NCBI RefSeq assembly: GCF_900109145.1
Contig: NZ_FNYY01000005.1
Location: 124,001-188,000, forward strand
Source: Marinovum algicola
Lineage (GTDB): Bacteria; Pseudomonadota; Alphaproteobacteria; Rhodobacterales; Rhodobacteraceae
Length of the DNA stretch: 64,000 nt
Direction: 5' to 3'
Shown here: one piece after another, positions 33,565 to 42,523 of the stretch
How the letters are laid out: every line of letters starts with the position of its first letter
Position numbering within the stretch: position 1 is the first letter of the stretch
Position numbers and translations under genes: made by a program
Notes under the pieces: generated by a model
Seen by the model: only the letters and a program-made list of their open reading frames with translations
What the model was told of the DNA's origin: nothing
Database searches by the model: none

Positions 33565-36500
33565 TCAGTCGATATCCAGCGGCGGAAGGCCGTTCACGAT
33601 CTTCATCGTTTCAATGCTGACGGTGATCACCCGTTGGAATAGCTCCAGCGGATATTTGGGATCGCCGACCGTCTCGTTGGCGTAGTCGTTGGCGTCGTTG
33701 ACGATGCCGCTTTTCTTGTCGGTCTTCACGACCTGCCGTTCCATCACCCATTCCAGCGCGGGCTTGCCGTTGACGACGTAGTCGTAGGCCTCAAGCGGAA
33801 TATTCTGGAGCGTGATGTTGTCGTTGTAGATGACGGTCGTGAGGTCCTTTTCCTTGCCCTTGCCGCCCCACTTCCATTTGGTGGTGTGCTTGACGCGGTA
33901 GAACGCGACGGGATCGCTCTGGGCCTCCGGGATAAGCCGGTGATCGCCTTCTTTGAACGTGACCATATATGGCTCAACGCTCTCAAAGTTCACATGCAGA
34001 TCGCCCAGCGCGCGGCCTGCGTCGCGGAAGGCGACGAAATCGGCGAAGGTGCGGACCGCCGGGATACGGGGCAGCGCCTTGGCGAGGTTGTTGGCGAACC
34101 GCTCGCGGTAGTCGGGCGAATGCAGCAGGCCGTAGATGTAATAGAACAGGTCTTCCTTGCTGATCTCTTCGCCCGAATAGGCGGCTTGGAAATGCGCGCG
34201 GCCCTCATCGGTAATTGCATCGCGGCGGGTGAGGCCGACTGTCTGATCGCCTGAGGCGGCGAAGAGGCCGTCACCGGGTTGGGCTTCTTCATAGAGATAG
34301 AGAGGAAAACACTTACTCTTTTCGATCATGTCGTAATTTGGGAGCACATCCACACAAAGCACAGAGAAGCCGCTACGTGCGCCTTTGCCTGAAAGGCAGA
34401 TTATCCTCGAATCTTCAGGAACCAATGCGAAGCCTCCGGCGCGCTCAATTATGCTCCCATCATAGTAGAGGTATGTCTTTTCGAATGGGCGGAACGTTGC
34501 CAACCTCGTTCGGTCGCTTTTGAATCTGAGCCGCTTACCCCGCTCGAAGGTTTTTTCTAGGTCTGCGGACCATTTGATCCGCTTTGGATCGCGAACAACG
34601 TCCTTTAGAGAAGCTTTTTCGGCGACTTCGGCGTTAAAAGTTTCCATCGTCTCGCGGACATTTATTTGCAGCTTCGTTTCGGAAAACCCATAAACCCAAG
34701 TATCGCGGGCTGTAGATACACCATTCGAAAACGTCGCGAACACCGTAGGTTGATCATCTGCTGATCGAGACCCGATCTCTATGTATTTATCGAAGCTGGC
34801 GTCCACCTGATCAAGCCAGTCGTTCTTCTCGTCGGGAGTGATGGTCTCCCAACCAACGCTCTTGGCAATCCCATCAATAGAGCCAAAGTTCCGAATAACA
34901 TTCTTCTTTTCAGCAGTTGTAAGGTCTGGACCAATATCGTGAAAATGTATCCGGCCATGATCGGTTTTTCCCGTATTCTTGACCAGAACAGCTATGGAAA
35001 TGCCGGTCATACTGCCGGACTCAAAAATATTTTGGCCTTCACGGGCCGCCCCCTTGGAGAGCATGCTCTTCCGCACGTCGCCACGAAGATGAAAAATGTA
35101 GAGATCGCTGAACTCTTCAACGAGACACTTGCGCATCCCATCAGCATAGCCCCGTTCGATCCATGCGCTTCCAGCAACAAATGCCATTACGCCCGCATCG
35201 CCTATCCGATCTGACGCCCAGCGAAACGCTCTTATGTAGCTGTTGTATAGCTGATTTTTCAGTTTAGCTTTGGATGCCTCTGCGTAACTGTCACGGATCG
35301 CTGAATCGAGCTGAGGATAGCTAATGTTAGCAGCATCGTCGTTCGCGTTTTCTTGTCCACCAGAGTAAGGCGGATTGCCGATGATCACGCGGATATCCAG
35401 CGCCTTTTGCTTGGTCCGGCGTTCCGAGTTGTCGGGCAGGAGATTGGCGACCATATCGCGCTCTTGCTCGTACATCTGGAAAGTATCGGTCAGCAGAATG
35501 CCCTTGAACGGCTCATAGGGAGCATCCTTGTTCAACTCTCCCTGCGCCAGCTCGTGATAGACCGTCTCGATGTTCACAGCGGCGATGTAATAGGCCAACA
35601 GCACGATCTCGTTGGCGTGAATCTCGTTCTTGTATTTGTGCTCCAGCTCTTCCGGCGCGATCAGGCCGGATTGCAGCAAGCGGGTGATGAAGGTGCCCGT
35701 TCCAGTGAAGGGGTCAAGGATGTGGACACCTTGGGACCCTAGCGTTTGTCCAAACTGGGCCTTCAGCACGTCGTTGACAGAATGCAGGATGAAGTCGACC
35801 ACTTCGACGGGGGTGTAGACGATGCCAAGGCGCTGGGTGAGGACAGGGAACGCGCCTTTGAAAAAGCTGTCGTAAAGCTTCAGGATCAGCTCTTGCCGCC
35901 CGTTTGCCGTGACCACATTCTCTGCACGGCGCTGGACGCTGGCGTAGAACTTTTCAAGGCTTTCGGATTCCTTAGACAGGTTGTGCTGGTGAAGCTGGCC
36001 CAGCACGATCTCCATCGCGCGGGAGACCGGGTTTTCCTTTGTGAAATCGCTGCTTTTGAACAGGGCGTCGAAGACGGGTTTGGTGATGAGGTGCTGGGCG
36101 AGCATCTCAATCGCTTCGTCTTCGGTGATCTCGGGGTTTAGGTCGTCTTGGAGTTCAGCAAGGAAGGCGAGGAAGGCTTCGCGCTCTGGCCCTTCCTGCG
36201 CGACGATGGTCTTGATGCGGGTGATGTGGGTCTGGGCGATCTCTGCGATGTCCTTGGCCCATTTATCCCAGTATTCGCGGGTTCCGCATTTCTCGACGAT
36301 CTTCGCCATGATGGCGCGGGTGAACTCGTCAAAGACAAAGGCTTGTTGCGCGTCAGCGTCGTCCGTTCTGCGTGGCGCTGGGCCCTCCTTGCCAATCTCC
36401 GAACCGGGTTTGCTGCGCTTCTGCTTGTTGGTGTCGAAGTCGTCGACGACGGCTGTCAGTTCCCTCAGCTCGCTCTCCGAGGATATGCTGACCAGCTCTA

Positions 36501-38433
36501 CCTTGTCGCTGATATCCTCGCCCAGTTCGGCTTGGTTGATGCGGGCGTCCAGACGCTCGTCGTGGGCGCGTAGGGCGTTGAGGATTTGCCAGACGACCTT
36601 GTACCGCTCGTTGTCGTTGAGGGCGTCCTCTGGCTTCGTATTGGGCGGAATGGCGACGGGCAGGATCACATAGCCCAGCTTCTTGCCTTCAGCGCGCCGC
36701 ATAACGCGGCCTACAGACTGCACAACGTCGATCTGGCTCTTACGGGGGTGCATGAACATGATCGCGTCCAGAGCGGGCACGTCGACGCCCTCAGAAAGCA
36801 CCTTGGCATTGGTGAGAATGCGGCACGTGTTGTCGCCTGCGTCCGCCTTTAGCCAGTTGAGCATTTCCTCCCGCGAGCTGGCGTTGTAGCTGCCATCAAC
36901 ATGGCGAACTTCGGTGCTTAGATGGCGGTCGTCTTCGATCAGGTCGTTGCCAACGTATTCGTCGACCACTTTTGTGAACTCGCCTTCGATGATCTCGGAT
37001 TTCTTGATGGTTTGACAGAAGGCCAGCGCGCGTTTCATGGGGCGCGAATCAAATTCGAGGTCCTTCGCGAGGTCGCTTTTCGTCAGAGCCTTATAACAAC
37101 CGATGATCTTTGTCGCGTCATCCAGCGTTAGCTCTGGGCCATCCTTCAGACGGTTCTGAATGGTCTGCGAGACCAAGCCTTCGTCAACGGCGAGTACAAC
37201 CACCTTATAGTCTGTCAGAAGCTGGTTCTCGACGGCCCAACCAAAGCCCCGGTGAAACAGGTCTTTGCCAAACTTGGCCTCGTCATCCATCGACGCGAGT
37301 TTAGCGTCATAGTCATCGGCCTTGCGCTTGGCCGTATCCGCGAAGATGCGCGGCGTCGCGGTCATGTAAAGGCGCTTCTTTGCCGCGACATAGTCGTTGT
37401 CGTGGATGCGAACAAAGTTGCTGTCGTCCTCGTCCTTCAGCGTTACGCCTGTGGTTCGGTGTGCCTCGTCACAGATCACCAAATCGAACACCGGTAGTTC
37501 GTGGTATTTTTGGGCGCGGGTGAGGACGTCAATGGAATGGTAGGTGGAGAAGACCACTGTCATCTGATCTGAGGGCGCAGACAGAACCTGACGGGCGAGT
37601 TTTTCGGGGTCTGTCGTCGCCGGGAAGGCCAGATCATGAACGTTTAGATCAAGGCTGTCAGCGTCAGCTCTGCGGCCGACCTTCGTATCAGAACAGGCGG
37701 AGAATGCGGTGAACGGATGCTCTCTGTCGTTCGTCCACTCCCGAACGGTCTGGGACATCAGTGCAAGCGATGGGACCATGAACAGAACGCGCTTTCCCGG
37801 ACCTGCCAGTGTTTCCGCAATTCGTAGCCCCGTGAAGGTCTTACCCGTCCCGCACGCCATGATCAGCTTACCGCGATCTGCGGTTTCCAGCCCTGCCTGT
37901 ACTTCGCGCAATGCATCCCGCTGATGATCGCGGAGTTGTTTCTTGGGTGCTAGGCTAACCGTGCCAGAACGGATAAACTGGGACCAATCAATGCGGCTTG
38001 CCTCAAGCTCTGCGACGCTGATCCGGTTCCAATCCTTTGAGAGCTTATCCAGCGTTTCCTGTGTGTTGCGACCAAGCTCTTTGTGCGTTGTGTCCGCGAT
38101 TACTAGCCGGGTGAACAGATCATTGGATGATGCCGAGATAAAGCTGTCGATATCGGGCTTTTGGATGGTGTGGTTGGGTGCATAGAACTTGCACTGGATC
38201 GCCGCATAGCCAGAACCGTCCGACAGAGTCCCTACAAGATCGATTCCGGTGTCAGTGTTGCTCCAGCCTTGCGACGTTGCCCAATCGGCGAACGGCTCAA
38301 CTTTCGAATAAAACTGACGTTGAATGTCGTCGTTCTCCATAAATACCCGAACAAGGCGTTCGAAATAGTCGCCTTTCTCTCGTTCGGTCCGCGCTGACGC
38401 GCGATACTCATTCAAAATGTCTTGTAGAAGCAC
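33565..38433 (-). CDS. Single-polypeptide (ISP) restriction-modification enzyme
   Basis: A 1622-residue multidomain enzyme. In order: a PD-(D/E)xK nuclease with Asp65 in GIDLVG and QCK at 80-82; a superfamily 2 helicase with ACGTGKTF at 193-200 and CDEAH at 321-325; an N6-adenine methyltransferase with DPFTGTGTF near 907 and NPPY at 1020-1023; and a C-terminal target-recognition region. This order and size match type ISP enzymes such as LlaGI. The start is GTG at 38433 with GAGG about 9 bases upstream. Codon use and GC drop sharply between about 34290 and 35350, the target-recognition part. Confidence 0.9.
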   Translation of the reverse strand: MLLQDILNEYRASARTEREKGDYFERLVRVFMENDDIQRQFYSKVEPFADWATSQGWSNTDTGIDLVGTLSDGSGYAAIQCKFYAPNHTIQKPDIDSFISASSNDLFTRLVIADTTHKELGRNTQETLDKLSKDWNRISVAELEASRIDWSQFIRSGTVSLAPKKQLRDHQRDALREVQAGLETADRGKLIMACGTGKTFTGLRIAETLAGPGKRVLFMVPSLALMSQTVREWTNDREHPFTAFSACSDTKVGRRADADSLDLNVHDLAFPATTDPEKLARQVLSAPSDQMTVVFSTYHSIDVLTRAQKYHELPVFDLVICDEAHRTTGVTLKDEDDSNFVRIHDNDYVAAKKRLYMTATPRIFADTAKRKADDYDAKLASMDDEAKFGKDLFHRGFGWAVENQLLTDYKVVVLAVDEGLVSQTIQNRLKDGPELTLDDATKIIGCYKALTKSDLAKDLEFDSRPMKRALAFCQTIKKSEIIEGEFTKVVDEYVGNDLIEDDRHLSTEVRHVDGSYNASSREEMLNWLKADAGDNTCRILTNAKVLSEGVDVPALDAIMFMHPRKSQIDVVQSVGRVMRRAEGKKLGYVILPVAIPPNTKPEDALNDNERYKVVWQILNALRAHDERLDARINQAELGEDISDKVELVSISSESELRELTAVVDDFDTNKQKRSKPGSEIGKEGPAPRRTDDADAQQAFVFDEFTRAIMAKIVEKCGTREYWDKWAKDIAEIAQTHITRIKTIVAQEGPEREAFLAFLAELQDDLNPEITEDEAIEMLAQHLITKPVFDALFKSSDFTKENPVSRAMEIVLGQLHQHNLSKESESLEKFYASVQRRAENVVTANGRQELILKLYDSFFKGAFPVLTQRLGIVYTPVEVVDFILHSVNDVLKAQFGQTLGSQGVHILDPFTGTGTFITRLLQSGLIAPEELEHKYKNEIHANEIVLLAYYIAAVNIETVYHELAQGELNKDAPYEPFKGILLTDTFQMYEQERDMVANLLPDNSERRTKQKALDIRVIIGNPPYSGGQENANDDAANISYPQLDSAIRDSYAEASKAKLKNQLYNSYIRAFRWASDRIGDAGVMAFVAGSAWIERGYADGMRKCLVEEFSDLYIFHLRGDVRKSMLSKGAAREGQNIFESGSMTGISIAVLVKNTGKTDHGRIHFHDIGPDLTTAEKKNVIRNFGSIDGIAKSVGWETITPDEKNDWLDQVDASFDKYIEIGSRSADDQPTVFATFSNGVSTARDTWVYGFSETKLQINVRETMETFNAEVAEKASLKDVVRDPKRIKWSADLEKTFERGKRLRFKSDRTRLATFRPFEKTYLYYDGSIIERAGGFALVPEDSRIICLSGKGARSGFSVLCVDVLPNYDMIEKSKCFPLYLYEEAQPGDGLFAASGDQTVGLTRRDAITDEGRAHFQAAYSGEEISKEDLFYYIYGLLHSPDYRERFANNLAKALPRIPAVRTFADFVAFRDAGRALGDLHVNFESVEPYMVTFKEGDHRLIPEAQSDPVAFYRVKHTTKWKWGGKGKEKDLTTVIYNDNITLQNIPLEAYDYVVNGKPALEWVMERQVVKTDKKSGIVNDANDYANETVGDPKYPLELFQRVITVSIETMKIVNGLPPLDID

Positions 38434-38643
38434 CCGTAACGACCTCAGTTTATTGATTTTGTTGTTTTGGCTATTCGCCTCTCCAAAACCCTAGCGTGCA
38501 TTGTGCGGACCGTCTAGCCAACCGAGACAGCGGGCGAAATGAATGCAGCCGAAAGTCACAGACGGCGAACTGTACATAGAGATGTACATGGCAACATTTG
38601 CCATGCGGCCTAAGCCATTGTTAAAAAAGGTGTATTTTTTAGC
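38434..38643. other. Island right-end non-coding region
   Basis: This AT-rich 210-base stretch must hold the promoter of the defence operon, which reads leftward from 38433. The direct repeat AACTGTACATAGA lies at 38568-38580 and overlaps the small palindrome TGTACAT-AGAG-ATGTACA at 38571-38588. No gene is visible. Confidence 0.5.
38568..38580 (+). repeat. End-proximal direct repeat, right copy
   Basis: Thirteen bases identical to 25881-25893. Here the repeat runs into an extra inverted copy (ATGTACAT), so the right end has a stronger palindrome than the left. Confidence 0.5.
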
Positions 38644-38662
38644 AAATGGTGCCCGGGGGCGG
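38644..38662. repeat. Right attachment site within tRNA-Phe 3' end
   Basis: Nineteen bases identical to 25792-25810; covers the CCA, discriminator, acceptor strand and start of the T-arm of tRNA-Phe (minus strand). Confidence 0.9.
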
Positions 38663-38721
38663 AATCGAACCACCGACACGAGGATTTTCAATCCACTGCT
38701 CTACCCCTGAGCTACCCGGGC
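38647..38721 (-). tRNA. tRNA-Phe (GAA anticodon)
   Basis: On the minus strand the 75-base gene begins GCCCGGGTAGCTCAG, has a D-arm, the anticodon loop TTGAAAA (anticodon GAA), a T-arm with GGTTCGATTCC and an encoded CCA end. The acceptor stem GCCCGGG/CCCGGGC is perfect. The 3' part is supplied by the integrated island and remains intact. Confidence 0.95.
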
Positions 38722-38822
38722 ACGGGAGAACGCGTTGCGTTCGGGTGGATGCCTTCTAGGAGAGCCGTGCCGGAGTGTCCAGTGGGTTTTTGCAAATTTC
38801 TGCCCCCCGGCACGGCATTTCT

Positions 38823-39878
38823 TCACTCCGCCGCACGTCGCCAGATCAGCCCCTGGTCGCCGCCGAGCTTGGAGCTGGCCAGCGGGCGGTAAACCGCTGC
38901 CAGCACTTCCAGATCCGACGAGGTCGTGAGGGTCAGGTAGGCCTCGAGCCAGGCGAGGTTGTAGGCCGAGATCTCGCGGCTGCCGTCGAAATAGCTCTGC
39001 TCCTCGCCGGTGATCTCGCGGGTGGTGGCGCCGTCGGTCAGATCGTCGAGCACAAAGCCCACCACGCGGTCGAGCGCGGCGTCGCAGCGCGCCCCCGGGG
39101 CGAAACCGTGATCGGCCAGCAGGCGCGAGGCCACCACGAGCGGTGCCACCGCGTGCATCTGGTAGTGGAAGGCCAGCCGACCGCGGGTCATCTCCTGCGG
39201 CAGGCTGCCATCGGGGGCGGCGGTGCAGAGCACGTAATCGGTCGACCAGGCAGCCCAGCCGCGCAACAGCCGATCGCCGCCCAGATCGGCGATGGCCGCC
39301 ACGCCGAGCGCCGCCCAGGCGCGCAGATTGCCCTGGCGGGCGCCGCCGGGGGCCTGTTCCCAGAAACCGAGCTGGCGATAGGCCAGGGCGCTCAGCCAGC
39401 GCTGGATGGCCGAGAGATCTTCGTGCCGGGTGGCATGGGGCACGATCTGGCGCAGGGCCAGCCCCAGACCGGCCAGCCGCGCGCCAATGGTGAGCTGGGC
39501 GGTCTCGGTGGCCAGCGTCTCGAGCGCGCCGGCCTCGGCCCAGGTCGCAAGCTGGGCGATCACGCAATCGGCGATCACGGCTTTCTGCGCGCCTGGTTCA
39601 TACACCCGGTTGGCCAGTTCGGCGAGGTCGCGGATGAAATCGTCCAGCGGCGCCAGCGCGGCTTCGGCGGCGGCCTCGGCGGCCGGGTCGATCTCGGAGC
39701 GGGTCGCGCCTTGATCGGCGTAGCGGCTGTCATAGGCGAGCGTCAGCACCGGCGCCGGCGGTTCCGGGCAGGTCAGGGCCAGCGCCGGCGCAGCAAGCCC
39801 GAGGCTCAGCGCAGCCGCAGCCAGCGCGCCAGATCCGCGGCGTCTGAATCTCCGCCGGTGGCGGCTTTGTCGAGCCAT
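38823..39878 (-). CDS. AlgL-like periplasmic alginate lyase homologue
   Basis: A 351-residue exported protein with an Arg-rich start and a signal peptide ending near ALALTC, matching polysaccharide lyase family 5 (AlgL). AlgL clears stray alginate from the periplasm during export. The Arg and Tyr of the active site appear in RGRLAFHY (Arg232, Tyr239). The NH pair of the NNHSYW motif is Asn184-Leu185 here, so the catalytic His seems lost. The start lies 73 bases inside the preceding gene, which the signal peptide requires. Last gene of the operon. Confidence 0.75.
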   Translation of the reverse strand: MARQSRHRRRFRRRGSGALAAAALSLGLAAPALALTCPEPPAPVLTLAYDSRYADQGATRSEIDPAAEAAAEAALAPLDDFIRDLAELANRVYEPGAQKAVIADCVIAQLATWAEAGALETLATETAQLTIGARLAGLGLALRQIVPHATRHEDLSAIQRWLSALAYRQLGFWEQAPGGARQGNLRAWAALGVAAIADLGGDRLLRGWAAWSTDYVLCTAAPDGSLPQEMTRGRLAFHYQMHAVAPLVVASRLLADHGFAPGARCDAALDRVVGFVLDDLTDGATTREITGEEQSYFDGSREISAYNLAWLEAYLTLTTSSDLEVLAAVYRPLASSKLGGDQGLIWRRAAE

Positions 39879-42523
39879 TCGAGGGCCTCCGTTTCATTGC
39901 GGGCGACGCCCGCGCCCATGGCAAGGTTGCGGCCAAGTTCCGCCATCGCCGGCACCGCGCCCGCGTGGGCGGCGGCGCGCAGGGCGGTGATGGCCTCGGC
40001 CAGGGATTGCGCCGTTGTGGCACGGTTTTGCAGCAGCCGGGCGTGACGCCAGAGCGCCTCCGGCTCGCCTGCTGCGGCGATCCGGGCCACCAGCTGCGGG
40101 AAATCGAACGTTTCGTCGATCGCCCGGCGCAGCTCCTCCGGTGCGGCGAGGTATTGTTCGAAGGCGCGCGGCAGGGTGTCGCCGCGGTCAACCAGTGCCT
40201 TGAAATGCGCGGCCGCCTGTTGCGGCGCGTAACTCGCCAGATCGGGCTGCGCGGTCAGGTGAAACAGCCGCCACTGGCCTTGCAGGTCTCCGGCCCGGTC
40301 GCGGGCGACAACCTGCGCGGGCCCCGGTGCCGGCCGGGTGTCGAATCCGGCCATCTGGCCATTGGTCAGTCGCAGTTTTGACAGGGTGTTGTGACCGGCG
40401 ATGGCCAGCCCGATCTGGCGCCAGTGAAACGACATCGGCGCCGTGCCGTGGATTGCATGTGCCTCGCCCAGTTCGTCGGTGTCCTTGGTGGAACAGGCCA
40501 TCAGGCTGACCGCGCGGTCGAAGTAATCGTCGCGCTTGGTTTCGGCGACGTGGGGCAGGGCGAACATCATGGCGAGAAAATCGCCACGGTCGTCGATGAT
40601 CCCGGCAAATTCGTCAAAGACCCGGCGTTCGGCTTCCGGCGTCTTGCCAAGCCGCGCCAGCAGTCGGATCGCGGCACCTTCGCCCCGGTGGCTGGCCTGG
40701 CGCAGCAGGTGCCGCACTTCTTCGGCCATGGCCGGGTTCATGCCGCTGTCGTTGATCATCGCGACCGAGAGATCGAGCGCGGTGGTCACGCCATTGTTGA
40801 GATAGACCCGGCGGAAGAATTCCAGCGCCAGCGCCCGTTCCGCCGGATTGGTGGCCAGCGCAAACTCGAGCTTGGCGAACTCTTCCAACGTCTTATCGGA
40901 ATTGTCGGTGCGGTCGGCCCAGATCCGCTGTGCCGTCTCGGTGGCGATCGGGTCGCGCTGCACGAGTTGCAGGTAATGGGCGAGGGACAGGGTGCGCCCG
41001 TCCAACGCCTGCGATTGCAGACGGGCCAGACGCCAGGGGTCCTTGTAGGGATCGAGCGCCATCAGGTTCGACGGCGTCAGCGCCACCATCTTGTGCGTGG
41101 TGCCGGCATAGGCCCGCGCCCAGGGTTCGGCCTGATCCAGCAGCGGCGCATCGGGCGCCTGGCAGCGGAACAGCCGGTCGAGGTCGTTCATTGCGGCGGC
41201 GTCGCGGTGGCGCGTGGCGGCCAGGGTCAAGAGGTCGACGGCGCGGTTGAGCTGCGCGGGATCGTCGCGATAGCGCAGCAGCCTGGCGGCAAGCGCGCGC
41301 ATGCCCGCGGGGTCGTTGCGGGCGGTGGCGATCTCGAGCTGCGCGATGATCTCGTCTTCGCCGGCCCAGCGGCCGAGCCGCACCGAAAGCTCCTGCGCCA
41401 GCTGGGTAAAGACCAGGCCGGGCGCGCCGGGAATGGTGGCGATCTCGCGCAGATAGGTGAGGTAGGGCCCCGAGAGGCTGGTCTCCATGGCATCGATGTT
41501 CACGCCGGTCTGCAACAGCGGCGTCAGCGAGGCGCGGCGGCGGCCGCGGTCGTCGGCCTGGGTATGGGCGAGGATCTCGCGCAGGGTGTCGGCGTCGATG
41601 CCGCCCTCCTCGAGCCGCCCCCGGGAACCGTCATCGACCACGATGCCGCGGGCCACGGCGCGCCGGAGATAATGCAACATCTCGGCGCTGTCCTGATCTT
41701 CGGCCGCGGCCGAGAGATGAAATTCCACCATCCGCCAGGCCGCCCTGGCCGAACCCAGATCGGCGGCGAAGCGATACCACGCCCAGCCGATCTCGGCATT
41801 GCGGCGGACAATGCCTCCGGTGAGGTATTCGTGTGCGATGCGTTCGGCGCGGGCACAGACGCCACTGTCCATCTGTCCCAGCAGCCCGCCAAAGGCCATG
41901 GTGGCGGTCAGATCCTCCGGCGCGTCCCAGCCGGGCAGGGGGCGCGCTTCGGCCATGCGCCGCGCCACCAAAAGGAGCGCTTCGGGGTGACCGGCAAAGG
42001 CCGCCTCGAGGATCAGGTCATCGGCGGCGGAGGTGTCGGCGGGAGTGCCGATACCATTGCGATGGAACTGCGCCAGCTGCATTTTCTGGCCGTTGGTCAG
42101 CAGCGGGCGTTGCGCCGTCAGCTGCGCCACAAGCCCGGCCTGTTCAAGCGCATCGAAGCGGCCGGCGTCGATGTGCAGACCGATCAGGTCGATCAGCTCG
42201 GCCGCCCCTGAAAAGCGCGCGTCCGCGCTCGACAGCCGCGCGCGCAGGGTGGCGATAAAGTCGAAATGCCGGTCGGGATCGGCGCTCTGATAACGGCGGA
42301 TGTCGCGTTGCAGATAGCGGGCGCGTTCCATCTCGGTCAGCGCGTCCTCGTCGCCGGGGCTGCCGTCGTCGACGCGCCGCTCGGCCGCGGCGCGGCCGCA
42401 GAGCGATTGTTCCTCGACCGCCGGCGGCAGGAAGGCCAGATCGAGCGGCACGGCCGGCAGCGCCGCCGGCGCCAAGAGCGCCATTACGCAGGGCGCACCC
42501 AGAAGACGGCTCAGCGCAGACAT
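39806..42523 (-). CDS. Large Sel1/TPR-like protein in AlgK position
   Basis: A 905-residue exported protein with an N-terminal signal (VMALLAPAALPAVPL) and many degenerate Sel1-like helical repeats, for example AQFHRNGIGTPADTSAADDLILEAAFAGHPEALLLVARRMAEA and AELGRNLAMGAGVARNETEALEWLDKAATGGDSDAADLA. In Pseudomonas, AlgK is a lipoprotein of about half this length with the same repeat class. No lipobox is visible here. By position and repeats it should be the periplasmic scaffold of the polymer export machine. Confidence 0.68.
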   Translation of the reverse strand: MSALSRLLGAPCVMALLAPAALPAVPLDLAFLPPAVEEQSLCGRAAAERRVDDGSPGDEDALTEMERARYLQRDIRRYQSADPDRHFDFIATLRARLSSADARFSGAAELIDLIGLHIDAGRFDALEQAGLVAQLTAQRPLLTNGQKMQLAQFHRNGIGTPADTSAADDLILEAAFAGHPEALLLVARRMAEARPLPGWDAPEDLTATMAFGGLLGQMDSGVCARAERIAHEYLTGGIVRRNAEIGWAWYRFAADLGSARAAWRMVEFHLSAAAEDQDSAEMLHYLRRAVARGIVVDDGSRGRLEEGGIDADTLREILAHTQADDRGRRRASLTPLLQTGVNIDAMETSLSGPYLTYLREIATIPGAPGLVFTQLAQELSVRLGRWAGEDEIIAQLEIATARNDPAGMRALAARLLRYRDDPAQLNRAVDLLTLAATRHRDAAAMNDLDRLFRCQAPDAPLLDQAEPWARAYAGTTHKMVALTPSNLMALDPYKDPWRLARLQSQALDGRTLSLAHYLQLVQRDPIATETAQRIWADRTDNSDKTLEEFAKLEFALATNPAERALALEFFRRVYLNNGVTTALDLSVAMINDSGMNPAMAEEVRHLLRQASHRGEGAAIRLLARLGKTPEAERRVFDEFAGIIDDRGDFLAMMFALPHVAETKRDDYFDRAVSLMACSTKDTDELGEAHAIHGTAPMSFHWRQIGLAIAGHNTLSKLRLTNGQMAGFDTRPAPGPAQVVARDRAGDLQGQWRLFHLTAQPDLASYAPQQAAAHFKALVDRGDTLPRAFEQYLAAPEELRRAIDETFDFPQLVARIAAAGEPEALWRHARLLQNRATTAQSLAEAITALRAAAHAGAVPAMAELGRNLAMGAGVARNETEALEWLDKAATGGDSDAADLARWLRLR

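Larger units (their letters stand above)
25792..38662. mobile_element. tRNA-Phe-integrated genomic island (about 12.9 kb)
   Basis: The island is bounded by a 19-base direct repeat, AAATGGTGCCCGGGGGCGG, at 25792-25810 and 38644-38662. The right copy covers the 3' end of an intact tRNA-Phe gene. A tyrosine integrase reads inward from the left end. The cargo is lower in GC than the flanks in many places and consists of a helicase-like gene, a resolvase and a three-gene anti-phage operon. No conjugation, capsid or transposase genes are present, so it looks like a small integrative element that depends on helpers or has lost its transfer functions. Confidence 0.9.

Noticed and set aside
25699-38721. 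CRISPR array or prophage in the island
   Set aside because: No regularly spaced direct repeats and no capsid, tail, terminase or lysis genes were found; the content fits a small integrative defence island.
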